The notes: a model not told the origin generated them from the letters alone. A DNA stretch of 64,000 nt from SURF-21 sp964529285 (GCA_964529285.1 CAZGWK010000014.1:1-64000); one strand, 5' to 3'. Shown: positions 34,205 to 43,897, counted from the stretch's first letter. Translations and numbers: made by a program.

Positions 34205-36373
34205 TCATCCGGACAGACTGCTGGTATTCACCGTTGACCCTTCGTCTCCTTTCGACCTGTATATCCTGCACAGCAGCGCCCTCAGCTGGTAGGTGCCCAT
34301 GGCGGGGTCGTAAGGAGGTCCGTTGTCCGTGAGCAGGTTGGCGTTGGACCTCCAGATGCCGTGCTCCGGTCCCTCTTCCTCGGGGAACCACCAGCCGTGC
34401 TCCACGTGCACCACGCGGGGGTCTATTCCCTCGCTGAGACTGGCCCGCTGCTCGATCCTGCCCCGGCGCGTCTCTATACACACCCAATCGTCTTGCGAGA
34501 TGCCGTGTTCCGCTGCCGTGCGCGGGTGGATCTGTACCAGTGGATGGGGATGCCTGCGCCGCAGCGATGGTATCTGGCGGTGCTCGGAATGGAAGAAACA
34601 GGGCACCCTGCCGCCGGTGATAAGTATATAGGGGTATTCCCGCGCGAGTTCCGGGGTGCTGCTCGGGCTCTCCGGCGGTTCCCGGTAACTGGGGAGGGGG
34701 TCGTATCCCAGGTTCTCCAGTATGCTGGAGTAGAGCTCCACCTTGCCGGAGGGGGTCAGAAAGCCCCCCATGTCTTCGTACTTGCGGTACTTCATGGGAG
34801 GAAAGACGAAGCCTTCTTCCTTGAGCTGGTCGAAGTCGACACCCAGCGGCTCCAGCTGAAAGTCCAATACCTCCCGCAGCGGCTCCCCGCCCCTCTCCAG
34901 GCCCATCCTGCGGGCCAGCGCGATCATGATCTCCTCGTCCTGCCTGGCCTCTCCCACCTCCACCAGTTTCCGCTGGGCCAGCACCATCAGGTCGGCCACG
35001 ATGGGGAAACCCTGGACGCAGTCCACCTCCAGCCAGGTGGCCGCGGGCAGGACGATGTCCGCCAGCTCGGCGGTGGGGGTCATGTAGATGTCCGTGACCA
35101 CCAGGAGGTCCAGCTCGAGCAGGGATTCGCGCACCTGCCGTGGATTGGCGTAGGTGGCCAGGGCGTTGTTGCCGAAGATGAGGAAGGCCTTGATCGGGTA
35201 GGGCTCGCCGCTGCGCATGGCCTCGAAGAGGGTGGGGACATGCGAGGAGGGGAGAAGTGCCTGGGGGCCGGCCAGCACCTTGAAGGTGTCCGCGCCCAGC
35301 CTCTTCTCCCTGGCCTCCTGGCCCAGGTTCTCGGCCAGGTAGGGAAAGATGTTTATGGGGTGGCTGCTGAATATCCAGCCTCCGGGGATGTCTATGTTTC
35401 CCGTGAGTGCCGGCAGCATGGCCAGGGCCCGGCCGGTCTGGAAGCAGTTGGGGGTATGCTCGAAGGCCACCCCCCAGTCCAGGGCGGCGGGTTTGGACGC
35501 GGCGAACATGCGCGCCGCCTCCCTGATGCGCTCCGCCGGTATCCAGGTGATCTCCTCCGCCCACTGCGGCGTATATTCCTCCACGCGTTCGGCCAGGCGG
35601 TCGAAGCCGGAGGTCCACCGGCTCACGAAATCCCCGTCGTATAGTTCCTCGTTTATGATGGTGTTTATCATGCTCAGGGCGAGGGCGTCGTCGCTGCCCG
35701 GCCGGAGCTGCAGCCAGAGGTCGGCCTTGCGCGCCGTCTCGGTCTTCCGGGGGTCGATCACTATGAGCCTGGAGCCCCTCTTGATGGCGTCCCTCATCGT
35801 GAACTGCACCTCGCCGTCCGGACCGGTGATCAGGGGATTGTGGCCCCAGACCAGTATGCATGCGGGGGCGGTATCGCCGTAATAGTCGCAGAAGAGGAAG
35901 TCGCCGTAAGTGAGCACGCTTATGTTCAGCCGCGGTATGAAGCATTGGGCCGTGCCCGGCTCGCACCAGTTGGGCGTGCCCAGCGCGTTGGCGAACCTGG
36001 CCACGAAATGGTAGTGGTGCCTGCCCGTGCCGGTGCCCAGAGCGATGCTCTCCGGACCATACTCCCCCTTGATGCGGTTCAGCTCGCCCGCGATATGGCC
36101 CAGGGCCTCGTCCCACGAGATGCGCTCCCAGCGGCCCTCCCCTCTCTCTCCTGCCCGCCTCATGGGATGGGTCAGGCGGTGGGGATTATATACGTGTTCA
36201 AGGCTGGCCAGGCCCTTGGCACAGAGTCTGCCCCGGTTCAAGGGGGAATCCGGGTCGCCCTCGATTTTTACTATCTTTCCGTCTTTCAACTGCAGGAGCA
36301 CGCCGCAACCCCCGTGGCACATCTTGCAGGAGCTCCTGTAAATCCCGTCTTCGACCAGCGCATCGCCTTCCAT
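34205..36373 (-). CDS. cytosolic molybdopterin oxidoreductase (Mo/W-bisPGD family), copy 1
   Basis: The 722-residue protein belongs to the DMSO-reductase superfamily. The N-terminal 4Fe-4S ligands C-x2-C-x3-C (SCKMCHGGCGV, residues ~15-25) and LCAKG (~50) are intact. ISWDEAL (~84) and the cofactor segments GHNPLI and IDPRKTETARKADLWLQLRPG follow. GTAQCFIPR (~140) places a Cys where the metal ligand is expected. The C-terminal dinucleotide-binding domain includes HPLVQIHPRTAAEHG. No Tat signal, no membrane or FeS partner. Acetylene hydratase, benzylic hydroxylase-like and formate-dehydrogenase-like roles are all possible. Confidence 0.88.
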   Translation of the reverse strand: MEGDALVEDGIYRSSCKMCHGGCGVLLQLKDGKIVKIEGDPDSPLNRGRLCAKGLASLEHVYNPHRLTHPMRRAGERGEGRWERISWDEALGHIAGELNRIKGEYGPESIALGTGTGRHHYHFVARFANALGTPNWCEPGTAQCFIPRLNISVLTYGDFLFCDYYGDTAPACILVWGHNPLITGPDGEVQFTMRDAIKRGSRLIVIDPRKTETARKADLWLQLRPGSDDALALSMINTIINEELYDGDFVSRWTSGFDRLAERVEEYTPQWAEEITWIPAERIREAARMFAASKPAALDWGVAFEHTPNCFQTGRALAMLPALTGNIDIPGGWIFSSHPINIFPYLAENLGQEAREKRLGADTFKVLAGPQALLPSSHVPTLFEAMRSGEPYPIKAFLIFGNNALATYANPRQVRESLLELDLLVVTDIYMTPTAELADIVLPAATWLEVDCVQGFPIVADLMVLAQRKLVEVGEARQDEEIMIALARRMGLERGGEPLREVLDFQLEPLGVDFDQLKEEGFVFPPMKYRKYEDMGGFLTPSGKVELYSSILENLGYDPLPSYREPPESPSSTPELAREYPYILITGGRVPCFFHSEHRQIPSLRRRHPHPLVQIHPRTAAEHGISQDDWVCIETRRGRIEQRASLSEGIDPRVVHVEHGWWFPEEEGPEHGIWRSNANLLTDNGPPYDPAMGTYQLRALLCRIYRSKGDEGSTVNTSSLSG

Positions 36374-36431
36374 CAGACCTCCGTTCTATCCCACGCAATC
36401 GACTGTCGGGTTCGCCGCTCTGTGCGGACCG

Positions 36432-37544
36432 TCATCTCACCAGTTCGATCAGCTTGTCCGTGTTCTTCGTCTTCCTGAACGCGGGCTTCTCGGCCATGAT
36501 CTCCTCGCGGCCCAGCACCTCTCCCGTACGCTCGTAGTGGTCGAGCACCTCGCGGGGGCCGTAGCGGTGCAGGGGGCAGGAGTTGATGCACACCGCGCAG
36601 GTATGCCACCCGGTGAAGAAAGCCCAGCACTTGAGGTCGTTTATCTTGCGCTTGTATACGCCCCGCCACCACATGGGTTTCTCGGGGATGGCCTTCGCCG
36701 GGCACTTGGCCACGCACAGGAGACAAGATTCGCACAACTCGGCCAGGCCGTAGTCCCCGGGTTCGTCCAGGGGCAGGTCGGAGTCCACGGTGATCAGGCC
36801 CCAGCGCTGCCGGGGACCGAACTGCGGGGTGATCACGCCGCCGAAGGCCCCCAGCTCCCCCAGGCCGGCGGTGATAGCATGGGTAGGATAAACCACGGCG
36901 CCGTCGAAGGGGATGCGGGCCGAGCAGGATACGCCCTGACGGCGTATGAAGTTGGCCAGCTTGTGCGTGCCCCTGCTCGCCCTGCGGTATACGTCGTAGT
37001 CAGGATAATTGCGCAGGCGGTAGTTGGGGGACTGCAGAAGGAATTCCTTGCGCATCTCCATACCCAGGACGACGGCCACGTTATAGGGAAACTTGCCGTC
37101 GTTGCCCCCGGTCACGAAGCGGCGGTCCAGGAGGGTGACCCCGCAGAGCGCGAAACCCAGGGAGGCTGCATAATCCTTGATGTCCTGTTTGAGCCCCACG
37201 GGATCGGGCCTTTGACCCGAATATTTTTTGACCAGCTTCCTGTCCACCATACCCTGCAGCGCCTCCATATAGATCAGGTCTGGAAGGGTCGGGGAAATCT
37301 CGGGTATCACCTCTCTCTTGTGGTGGACGAAAACGTAGCTCAACTTGTTGGAGCCGCGCAGGGGAGGTACGTTCTCCTGCAGGGGATCCACCTCGGAATA
37401 GAGGTTCAACTCCTCCGGCCTGTACTCCAGGTTGGGGATGAGGGCGACGCGGTCCTGTTCTATGTCGTTGGGGCGGAACTTGACGCGCTGGCCGCGGTAT
37501 TCCCTCAAACGCAGCTGCTTTCTTTCGCCTTTGTTCATGTTCAT
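36432..37544 (-). CDS. QueG/reductive-dehalogenase-like double 4Fe-4S protein
   Basis: This 370-residue protein resembles the core of epoxyqueuosine reductase and reductive dehalogenases. AITAGLGELGAFGGVITPQFG (~230; split here over the motif) and LPLDEPGDYGLAELCESC precede two cluster motifs: C-x2-C-x2-C-x3-CP (CESCLLCVAKCPAKAIP, ~272) and C-x10-C-x2-C-x3-CP (ending CAVCINSCPL, ~320). No Tat signal, so cytosolic. The ATG overlaps the stop of the upstream molybdoenzyme (ATGA), implying coupled synthesis. It may be a cobamide-dependent reductase or the electron-transfer partner of the flanking enzymes; corrinoid binding cannot be verified here. Confidence 0.75.
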   Translation of the reverse strand: MNMNKGERKQLRLREYRGQRVKFRPNDIEQDRVALIPNLEYRPEELNLYSEVDPLQENVPPLRGSNKLSYVFVHHKREVIPEISPTLPDLIYMEALQGMVDRKLVKKYSGQRPDPVGLKQDIKDYAASLGFALCGVTLLDRRFVTGGNDGKFPYNVAVVLGMEMRKEFLLQSPNYRLRNYPDYDVYRRASRGTHKLANFIRRQGVSCSARIPFDGAVVYPTHAITAGLGELGAFGGVITPQFGPRQRWGLITVDSDLPLDEPGDYGLAELCESCLLCVAKCPAKAIPEKPMWWRGVYKRKINDLKCWAFFTGWHTCAVCINSCPLHRYGPREVLDHYERTGEVLGREEIMAEKPAFRKTKNTDKLIELVR

Positions 37545-39721
37545 ACATCACTCCCGTCAGGTTTCTCATCATATCCTTCGCGCTTCGTTCTCCGGGAGGT
37601 CTGGGAATCAGGGCTTTTATATACCCTGCACAGCGCGCTGCGCAGGCATTCCGATCCGGAATCAGGGTCGTACTCCATCTCCCCGAAGAGGAGGTTTACG
37701 TTACTGCGCCTCCACCCGTGTTCGGGCGGATCTTCCTCCGGGAACCACCAGGCATGCTCGGCGCTGACCACGTCGGGGGCGATGCCGTCGGACAGCCTGG
37801 CGCGCATCCTTACCCTGTCGCGGGGCGTCTCCACCCATACCCAGTCCCCCTCGCCGATATCCAGGGATGCCGCCGTCTCGGGATGTATCTCCACCAGCGG
37901 ATCGGGGTGCTTGCCTCTCAAGCTTGCGATCTGCCTTCCCTCGCTGTGAAAGAATTCCCTTATCTTGGCTCCCGTGGTCAGGATGAAGGGGTAGTCGCCG
38001 TACAGTTCCGGGCGGGAGAGCGGAGATAGTGGCGGCTCGCGGTAGACGGGCAGCGGGGATACCCCCATCGACTCCAGGACGCTCGAATAGATCTCGAACT
38101 TGCCGGAGGCGGTCGCAAAACCCTGCTCGCGGTACTTGCGGTAGCGCATCTCTCCCTGCAGTATTCCCAGCTCGCAGAACGCATCGAAGTCCATGCCCGT
38201 CTCCTCAAGCGCCCAGTCGAGGTGCTCCCGCCAGCTCTGCCAGGGGAAGGCCTCCCAAAGATCCAGGCGGTGCGCGAGATCGAAGATAACCTCCCGGTCG
38301 TCACGCGCCTCGCCGACCTGGGCCACCTTCACCCGCGCCAGCACGCACCAGATCTTGTGCAGGTTGACCACGTCCTCTTGCTCCAGCCAGGTGGCGGCGG
38401 GGAGCACCAGGTCCGCCAGCTGGGCGGTGGGGGTGAGAAAGAAGTCCGAGACCACCAGGTATTCCAGCAGGCGCAGGGCCCTCTCTGTCTGCAACGGATC
38501 GGTCATGGTGAGCAGGGGATTGGAGCCCACTATCCACAAGGCCCGCATGCGGTAAGGGTCTCCTTCCACGATGGATCGCCAGAAGGTGGGGGGATGGGTG
38601 ATGGGGCATACGGGATACCTCCCACCGTCCACCTCCCGGGATACCGCCTCCGGCGGACGGAACTGCAGCCCCGGCACCTCGAGGTTCATGAACAGCGAGC
38701 GCTGCTTTACTCCCGCCGGTGGGACCCATAGGACGTCGCCTCCCGGACGGTCGATGTTCCCGCTGAGGGCGCGCAGGATGAGCAGAGAACGGGCGGTCTG
38801 GGCGTTGCAGGCGCTCATGTCCACGGCGTTTCCCCACTGTATGCAGGCGGGCGAGGTGGTCGCATAGGTGCGGGCGGCGGCGCGGATCTCCTCCGCATCC
38901 AGGCGGGTTATGGGCGCGGCCCATTCGGGAGTGAAGGGCGCTACATGCTCCACCAGCCGCTCGTATCCCACCGTGTAGCCGTCCACGAAATCGCGGTCCA
39001 CCAGTCCTTCGGAGATGATGGTGTTGATCATGGCCAGGGCCAGGGCGCCGTCGCTCCCGGGCCGCAGCTGCAGCCAGTGATCGGCCTTCTCCGCCGCGTC
39101 GATGCGCCTGGGGTCCACCACGATGACCTTGTCCGCCTCCCTCAAGGCCCTCTGGAACATACCCCCGCACATGCCGTCGGAGGCGCCGCTGCGCGCGATG
39201 TCACATCCCCAGAGCAGGATGCAGGCGGGATACTCTCCACCGGACCCGTAGATGTCGCAGATGGGGAGCTGCCCCAGGGTATAGAGGCTCACCAGCCAGC
39301 GCGGAAGATAGCAGAGGTGCGCCACGCCGGTGAAATTGGGAGTGCCGAAGGCGTTGGCGAAGCGCGTGGTGTATCCGGTATAGGGCCGCCCTGTTCCCTG
39401 CAGCATGGCGAAGTATTCGGGTCCGCTCTCCTCCTTTATCGCGGCAAGGCGCCGGGCCATCTCGTCCAGGGCATCGTCCCACGAGATGCGCTCCCACCTG
39501 TTCTCCCCGCGCTCTCCCGCCCGGCGCAGGGGATGAAGCACGCGGTCTGGATGGTAGAGGAGCTCGGGCGACGCCTTTCCCTTGGGGCAGATGTAGCCGC
39601 GGCTGGTGGGGGAGTCGGGGTCGCCGGTCACCTCGACCACGCGGCCGTCCTCGAGGTGAACCAGCACCTGGCACACCCCGTGGCACATGCGGCAGGCCGA
39701 CCTGACCACTCTATCGCTCAA
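37541..39721 (-). CDS. cytosolic molybdopterin oxidoreductase (Mo/W-bisPGD family), copy 2
   Basis: 726 residues, clearly paralogous to the enzyme at 34205. The Fe-S ligands are ACRMCHGVCQV (~9-19) and YICPKG (~43). ISWDDAL, IVVDPRRIDAAEKADHWLQL and LRPGSDGALALAMINTII follow. The presumed metal-ligand region is GVAHLCYLPR, again with Cys. C-terminal HPDPLVEIHPETAASLDIGE and a YKSPDSQTSRRTKREG basic tail end the protein. Like copy 1 it has no export signal. The genes order copy 2 - QueG-like - copy 1 suggests two related catalytic chains served by one ferredoxin-like protein. Confidence 0.88.
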   Translation of the reverse strand: MSDRVVRSACRMCHGVCQVLVHLEDGRVVEVTGDPDSPTSRGYICPKGKASPELLYHPDRVLHPLRRAGERGENRWERISWDDALDEMARRLAAIKEESGPEYFAMLQGTGRPYTGYTTRFANAFGTPNFTGVAHLCYLPRWLVSLYTLGQLPICDIYGSGGEYPACILLWGCDIARSGASDGMCGGMFQRALREADKVIVVDPRRIDAAEKADHWLQLRPGSDGALALAMINTIISEGLVDRDFVDGYTVGYERLVEHVAPFTPEWAAPITRLDAEEIRAAARTYATTSPACIQWGNAVDMSACNAQTARSLLILRALSGNIDRPGGDVLWVPPAGVKQRSLFMNLEVPGLQFRPPEAVSREVDGGRYPVCPITHPPTFWRSIVEGDPYRMRALWIVGSNPLLTMTDPLQTERALRLLEYLVVSDFFLTPTAQLADLVLPAATWLEQEDVVNLHKIWCVLARVKVAQVGEARDDREVIFDLAHRLDLWEAFPWQSWREHLDWALEETGMDFDAFCELGILQGEMRYRKYREQGFATASGKFEIYSSVLESMGVSPLPVYREPPLSPLSRPELYGDYPFILTTGAKIREFFHSEGRQIASLRGKHPDPLVEIHPETAASLDIGEGDWVWVETPRDRVRMRARLSDGIAPDVVSAEHAWWFPEEDPPEHGWRRSNVNLLFGEMEYDPDSGSECLRSALCRVYKSPDSQTSRRTKREGYDEKPDGSDV

Positions 39722-39755
39722 ATCTTGCCATCTCCTTACGCACTACACCGCATAT

Positions 39756-40895
39756 CTACCTGTACTTGAGCACGGACTTAAACATCGCCTTCGCGTTCTC
39801 CGGTTTGGAATCGATGGGCATGGTGCATCCCGAACTGAGGATGAACCCGCCGTCCGCCCCTACTTCGGTGATTAGTCTGCGGCAGTACTCGTCCACCTCC
39901 TCCGGCTCCCCGAGTTTGAGCAAGGCGGCGGGCACGTCGCCCATGATGCACATGTGGTCGCCCAGCTGGTCCTTGGCCGCGAATATGTTCGAGGTGCCGT
40001 CCAGGTTCAGGATGCACTTGCCTTTGGGCAGGTTTTTCAGATAAGGGTAGAAACCCGTCCAGTCGCTGTCGAAATGAAGCAGCGGGGTGATGCCTTTGCC
40101 CACCCAGTACTCGCACATCTCCTGCCATTCCGGCAGGGCGAATTCCTCGAACTGCTTGGGGCTGAGGAAGGATGCGCTGGTCCGCGTCCCCCCCATGAAA
40201 ACGCGCTTGAGGCCGCTGAGCTTCACCATCATCATCCCCTGCAGCTGCATCGTCTTCATGAGGGCACGGCTGGCCTCTTTGACTTCCTCGGGGTGGCGGA
40301 AGAGGTCCAGGATGAAATCGTTGAAGGAGCGCAGGAAGAGAGAGATGTATTCCATGGGGGTGAAAACGATATTGTAAGCGACCATGGATTCGACCCCCTT
40401 GCTCTGCCACCGCCGCATGGAGCGCCTGGCCTTCATGATGTCCGCGCTCACGCCCGCGAAGGTCTTGAGCATCCCTAACGGGTTTCCCAGCTGGGGATTG
40501 GATAACTTCATCTTGTCCATGATCCAGCGCAGAGGGCCGCGCTGCTTTATCTGCTCGTATTCCTCCCACTCCATGACCGTCTTCTCCACGAACTGGAACT
40601 GGCCGTCTGCGGGTTCCCCGCCCACCCCCGGCATGATGGGAGGTGTGGGGAAGATCACCTGCATTATCCTGCCGAGTCCGGCATAGGAGAGGTTCTGCCC
40701 GTCGATGGGACCCAGGTCGCGCAGGGTCTTCTCCAGCGCCGCGTCCGCCTTCTGGATGTCGAAGAACATGTCGTGCTGGGTGATTCCGCCGTAACGGCCG
40801 GCGAAGAAATCGATGATGGGCACCACGGGCACGCGGTCCGGCTTGCCCAGCCTGACGGCGGTGTCGATGCGTTCGCGAGCGGTCATGTCGGCCAC
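39756..40895 (-). CDS. uroporphyrinogen-decarboxylase-family protein with altered metal site
   Basis: 379 residues of the UroD/MtaA fold: TARERIDTAVRLGKPDRVPV at the N-terminus, and GDVPAALLKLGEPEEVDEY near the C-terminus. Corrinoid methyltransferases of this fold bind zinc with H-x-C and a distal Cys. Here the first motif reads LLHFDSDWTGFYP (His, Asp instead of Cys) while SSGCTMPIDSKPEN retains the distal Cys. It is thus unlikely to be a haem-pathway enzyme; a methyl- or carboxyl-group-handling enzyme is possible. It sits between an acyl-CoA synthetase and a molybdoenzyme. Confidence 0.8.
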   Translation of the reverse strand: MADMTARERIDTAVRLGKPDRVPVVPIIDFFAGRYGGITQHDMFFDIQKADAALEKTLRDLGPIDGQNLSYAGLGRIMQVIFPTPPIMPGVGGEPADGQFQFVEKTVMEWEEYEQIKQRGPLRWIMDKMKLSNPQLGNPLGMLKTFAGVSADIMKARRSMRRWQSKGVESMVAYNIVFTPMEYISLFLRSFNDFILDLFRHPEEVKEASRALMKTMQLQGMMMVKLSGLKRVFMGGTRTSASFLSPKQFEEFALPEWQEMCEYWVGKGITPLLHFDSDWTGFYPYLKNLPKGKCILNLDGTSNIFAAKDQLGDHMCIMGDVPAALLKLGEPEEVDEYCRRLITEVGADGGFILSSGCTMPIDSKPENAKAMFKSVLKYR

Positions 40896-40940
40896 GGTTC
40901 ACCTCCTTGCCCTCCCGGGCGTCTTCGCTCTTCCACCCCC

Positions 40941-42479
40941 TCAGTCCTGGAGCGCTTCTCGCACCTGGCGGCGCAGCACCTTGCCCAGGGCCGAAGTGGG
41001 GATGCTCTCCATGAACACAACCATTTTCGGGCACTTGTAACCGGCGATCTTCTCCCGGCACAAGGCGATCAGTTCCTCCTCTGTGGCCTCGGCATCCTGC
41101 CTCAAAGAGACGACGGCGGTCACCTCCTCGCCCCACTTCTCGCTCTTGAGGCCCACCACCGCAGCCGTCAGCACCGCGGGGTGCTCGTAGAGCACCTGCT
41201 CCACCTCGAAGGGATAGACGTTCTCGCCCCCGGTGATGATCATATCGTTCTTGCGGTCCACGATGTAGATGAACCCGTACTCGTCCACCGTGGCCAGGTC
41301 GCCGGTGTGCAGCCAGCCGCCGCGCAGTGTCCGCGCGGTCAGTTCGGGGTCCTTCCAGTATCCGCGCATGACGTTCTTGCCGCGGATTACGATCTCCCCG
41401 ATATCGCCCACTGGCACCTCATTATCCTCTTCGTCCACCACCCTCACCTCGGTGACCAGGGTCTCGCGCCCGCAGGAGTTGATGCGCCGCACCACTTCCG
41501 GCGGCCCCTCCAGCCGGCACTGGTCCTCTTCCAGCAGTATGGTGCCCAGGGGCGCGGCCTCGGTGAGGCCGTATCCCTGCTGGAAGATGGGGCCGAACCT
41601 GGCGATGCAGCGCCTGAGCACCTCCTCCGGCATGGGGGCGCCTGCGTAGGAGAAATACCTGATGCTGGAGAGGTCGTATTTACCCGCGTCGGGGAAATCC
41701 AGGAGCCAGGAGAAGAGCACCGGCACCATGTTGATGTGGGTGACCTTCTCCCTCTCCGCCGTGGCCAGGATCTCGCTGAAGTCGAAGCGCCGGGCGATGA
41801 CCGCCCTGCATCCTGCGAGGTGGTGGATGAGTATGGGCCACCAGGCGGTATGGAAGATGGGCAACACCTGCAGGGTGGTGTAGTGAGGCTCGAACGCCAG
41901 AGCCAGCCCCATACCGATGCCCGTGGTCAGGTAATTGCGGTTGGTGATCATCACCCCCTTGGGCAGGCCGGTGGTGCCGCCGGTGTACTGCAGGTGGCAG
42001 AGGTCGTCCTCAGAGACTTCCGCTTCGGGCTCGGCGTCTGACGCCCCCGCGAGCATATCCTCGTAGTCCATCCAGCCCTCCGCCTCCGCGTCGAAGACGA
42101 TGTGATTGCGGACATTCTCAAGTTGGGAAAGGATCTGTTTCGCCATCTCGAGGGTGTTGTGGTCCACGACGAGCACCTCGGCGTCGGAGTGGTTGATGAT
42201 GTAAACAAGCTCCTCAGGCGCCAGCCGGAAGTTCAGGGGGACGGCCACGGCCCCCAGCTTGGAGGTGGCGTAATATATCTCCACCAGGCGGTGGCAGTTG
42301 AGGGCCAGGGTGGCCACCTTGGTGCCCTTCTTCGCGCCAAGATCCCTGAGGGCGTTGGCAAGGCGGTTCACCCTCTCGTTGAGCTGCTTCCAGGTCAGCC
42401 TGACGTCGTCGCAGACCACGCACTCCTTGTCCGGGTCGAGGCGGGCATGTTTTCTGGGGATATCGCCCAAGGTAAGCAT
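40941..42479 (-). CDS. AMP-forming acyl-CoA synthetase (catabolic island)
   Basis: The 512-residue enzyme starts at ATG 42479, preceded by GGAGGGAAGGAG; a longer ORF runs into the upstream gene. It has LQYTGGTTGLPKGVMITN (~165), GYGLTEAAPLGT (~300), the Asp in HTGDLATVDEYGFI (~380), IVDRKNDMIITGGENVYP (~398) and C-terminal SALGKVLRRQVRE with the catalytic Lys. The protein is closely related to the synthetase at 28068 (both begin with LTLGDIPR/RTLGDIPK). Each follows an OYE-FeS gene, so the reductase-ligase pair occurs twice in the island. Confidence 0.93.
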   Translation of the reverse strand: MLTLGDIPRKHARLDPDKECVVCDDVRLTWKQLNERVNRLANALRDLGAKKGTKVATLALNCHRLVEIYYATSKLGAVAVPLNFRLAPEELVYIINHSDAEVLVVDHNTLEMAKQILSQLENVRNHIVFDAEAEGWMDYEDMLAGASDAEPEAEVSEDDLCHLQYTGGTTGLPKGVMITNRNYLTTGIGMGLALAFEPHYTTLQVLPIFHTAWWPILIHHLAGCRAVIARRFDFSEILATAEREKVTHINMVPVLFSWLLDFPDAGKYDLSSIRYFSYAGAPMPEEVLRRCIARFGPIFQQGYGLTEAAPLGTILLEEDQCRLEGPPEVVRRINSCGRETLVTEVRVVDEEDNEVPVGDIGEIVIRGKNVMRGYWKDPELTARTLRGGWLHTGDLATVDEYGFIYIVDRKNDMIITGGENVYPFEVEQVLYEHPAVLTAAVVGLKSEKWGEEVTAVVSLRQDAEATEEELIALCREKIAGYKCPKMVVFMESIPTSALGKVLRRQVREALQD

Positions 42480-42511
42480 CTCTTCTCTCCTTCCCTCCGT
42501 ATGATACCTGT

Positions 42512-43897
42512 CTATATCAACGGCAGACCTTCCGCCTTGGCCATGAACTTCTCCACCTTGCCTTTGACCGCCGGGGCGTTCACGCGCCATAACTCGGGTA
42601 TGTAGCGCTCGAAGCCAGCGGTGGGATTGACGCTGCAGCGCAGCCACTTATGCTCGAAGAGGTTCATCAGGCAGGTGTTGCAGCGTGTGCACTTCACGAT
42701 GTCCTGCACCCGTCCCGCCTTCACTTTGGCTGGCCAGAACGGGTCGGCGATGGCCTGGCGCCCCAGCATCACAAGGTCGGTAACACCGTCCTTAAGCGCC
42801 TTCGCGGCTGCACGCGGGGTCTTGAAGGTGGGCGTCATCACCGGCAGGCCGGAGGCCTCCTTGAATCCGGGAGCGTACTTGAGCATCTCCCCCTCGCCGT
42901 CCGGCTCGAAGGCCGCCGGGTTCTCGTAGCATCCCTGGGAGATACTCACGTAGGTGAGGCCCTCCCGCGCGGCCATGGCCACGAACTGCTTCATCTCCTC
43001 GTTACCGGCGCCATCGGGCATGAGCTCGTCGCCGGAGAAGCGCGCTCCCAGCACGCGGTCGGGCCCGATGCGCGCCCGTATCTTGCGGATTATATTGAGA
43101 AGGAAACGGGCGCGGTTCTCCACGCTGCCGCCGTATGCGTCGGTCCTCTTGTTGGAGCGGCCCGAGAGGAACTCGTGGATGAGGTAACCGTGGGGGCTGT
43201 GCAACTCCACGCCGTCGAAGCCGTAGCGAAGAGCTTCCGCGCTAATCTCCGCCATCTTCTCCTCCATGAATACGATCTCGTCTATAGACAGCTCGCGCGG
43301 CACCTCGCCCTTCCACACCTTGAGCAGGGAAGGGTCCTCGTTTATAAGCACCTGCTCCAGCACCTTCTCCAGCTCCGCGTATTGCTCGTCATCCATGGCG
43401 CGTATGGTATCCAGCCCTCCCAGGTCCTTGACCAGCTTGGGCGCCAGGCGCTTCAGTTGTTTCTCCCAACCCTTGTTAAGGTTGCGCAGGTCGATGCGCA
43501 TGGGTATGGGGGACGGCGCTCCGGCGGCCAGGTGGGGAGCGGCCGCGGAAGCATGGCCCTGGCGGCCGAATCCCGGTGAGAGCTGTATGAAGACCTTGGC
43601 CCCGAAGGCGTGTATGTTGTCGGCCATCTCGCCCAGCCTGCGCCCGTACCTCTCGTCGCTGAAGAGATGGGTGTTGAGGTGGTCCGACCCCCGCCAGGTG
43701 TAAGGGTTGACCACGGTGGCGTCGGTGACGATAAGCCCGAAGCCCCCCTTGGCGCGGGCGGCGTACCAGGCCAGCCATTGTTCGGAGTTGTAGCCGTCCG
43801 CGTCGCAATAGACCATGTTCATGGGGGCCATGACCACGCGGTTCTTCAGCTTCACGTCCCCGATCTTGAACGGCTCGAAAAGTATGTCGTAATCCAT
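42512..43897 (-). CDS. OYE-type FMN/4Fe-4S reductase, short form (2 of 3)
   Basis: 461 residues with LKNRVVMAPMNMVYCDADG (~17), SPHGYLIHEFLSGRSNKRTD (~230) and LGRQAIADPFWPAKVKAG (~370). The cluster site KCTRCNTCLMNLFEHKWLRC follows near residue 395. As in the copy at 29626, the C-terminal FAD/NAD(P)H half is missing and an insertion (~130-200) precedes the active-site loop. The two proteins share this insertion and are closer to each other than to the third copy at 46220. It precedes an acyl-CoA synthetase. Confidence 0.9.
   Translation of the reverse strand: MDYDILFEPFKIGDVKLKNRVVMAPMNMVYCDADGYNSEQWLAWYAARAKGGFGLIVTDATVVNPYTWRGSDHLNTHLFSDERYGRRLGEMADNIHAFGAKVFIQLSPGFGRQGHASAAAPHLAAGAPSPIPMRIDLRNLNKGWEKQLKRLAPKLVKDLGGLDTIRAMDDEQYAELEKVLEQVLINEDPSLLKVWKGEVPRELSIDEIVFMEEKMAEISAEALRYGFDGVELHSPHGYLIHEFLSGRSNKRTDAYGGSVENRARFLLNIIRKIRARIGPDRVLGARFSGDELMPDGAGNEEMKQFVAMAAREGLTYVSISQGCYENPAAFEPDGEGEMLKYAPGFKEASGLPVMTPTFKTPRAAAKALKDGVTDLVMLGRQAIADPFWPAKVKAGRVQDIVKCTRCNTCLMNLFEHKWLRCSVNPTAGFERYIPELWRVNAPAVKGKVEKFMAKAEGLPLI

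Noticed and set aside
34026..36116. 696-residue ORF on the same strand as the first molybdoenzyme, in another frame
   Set aside because: Arg/Gly/His-rich composition and full overlap with a gene bearing intact motifs mark it as a frame shadow.
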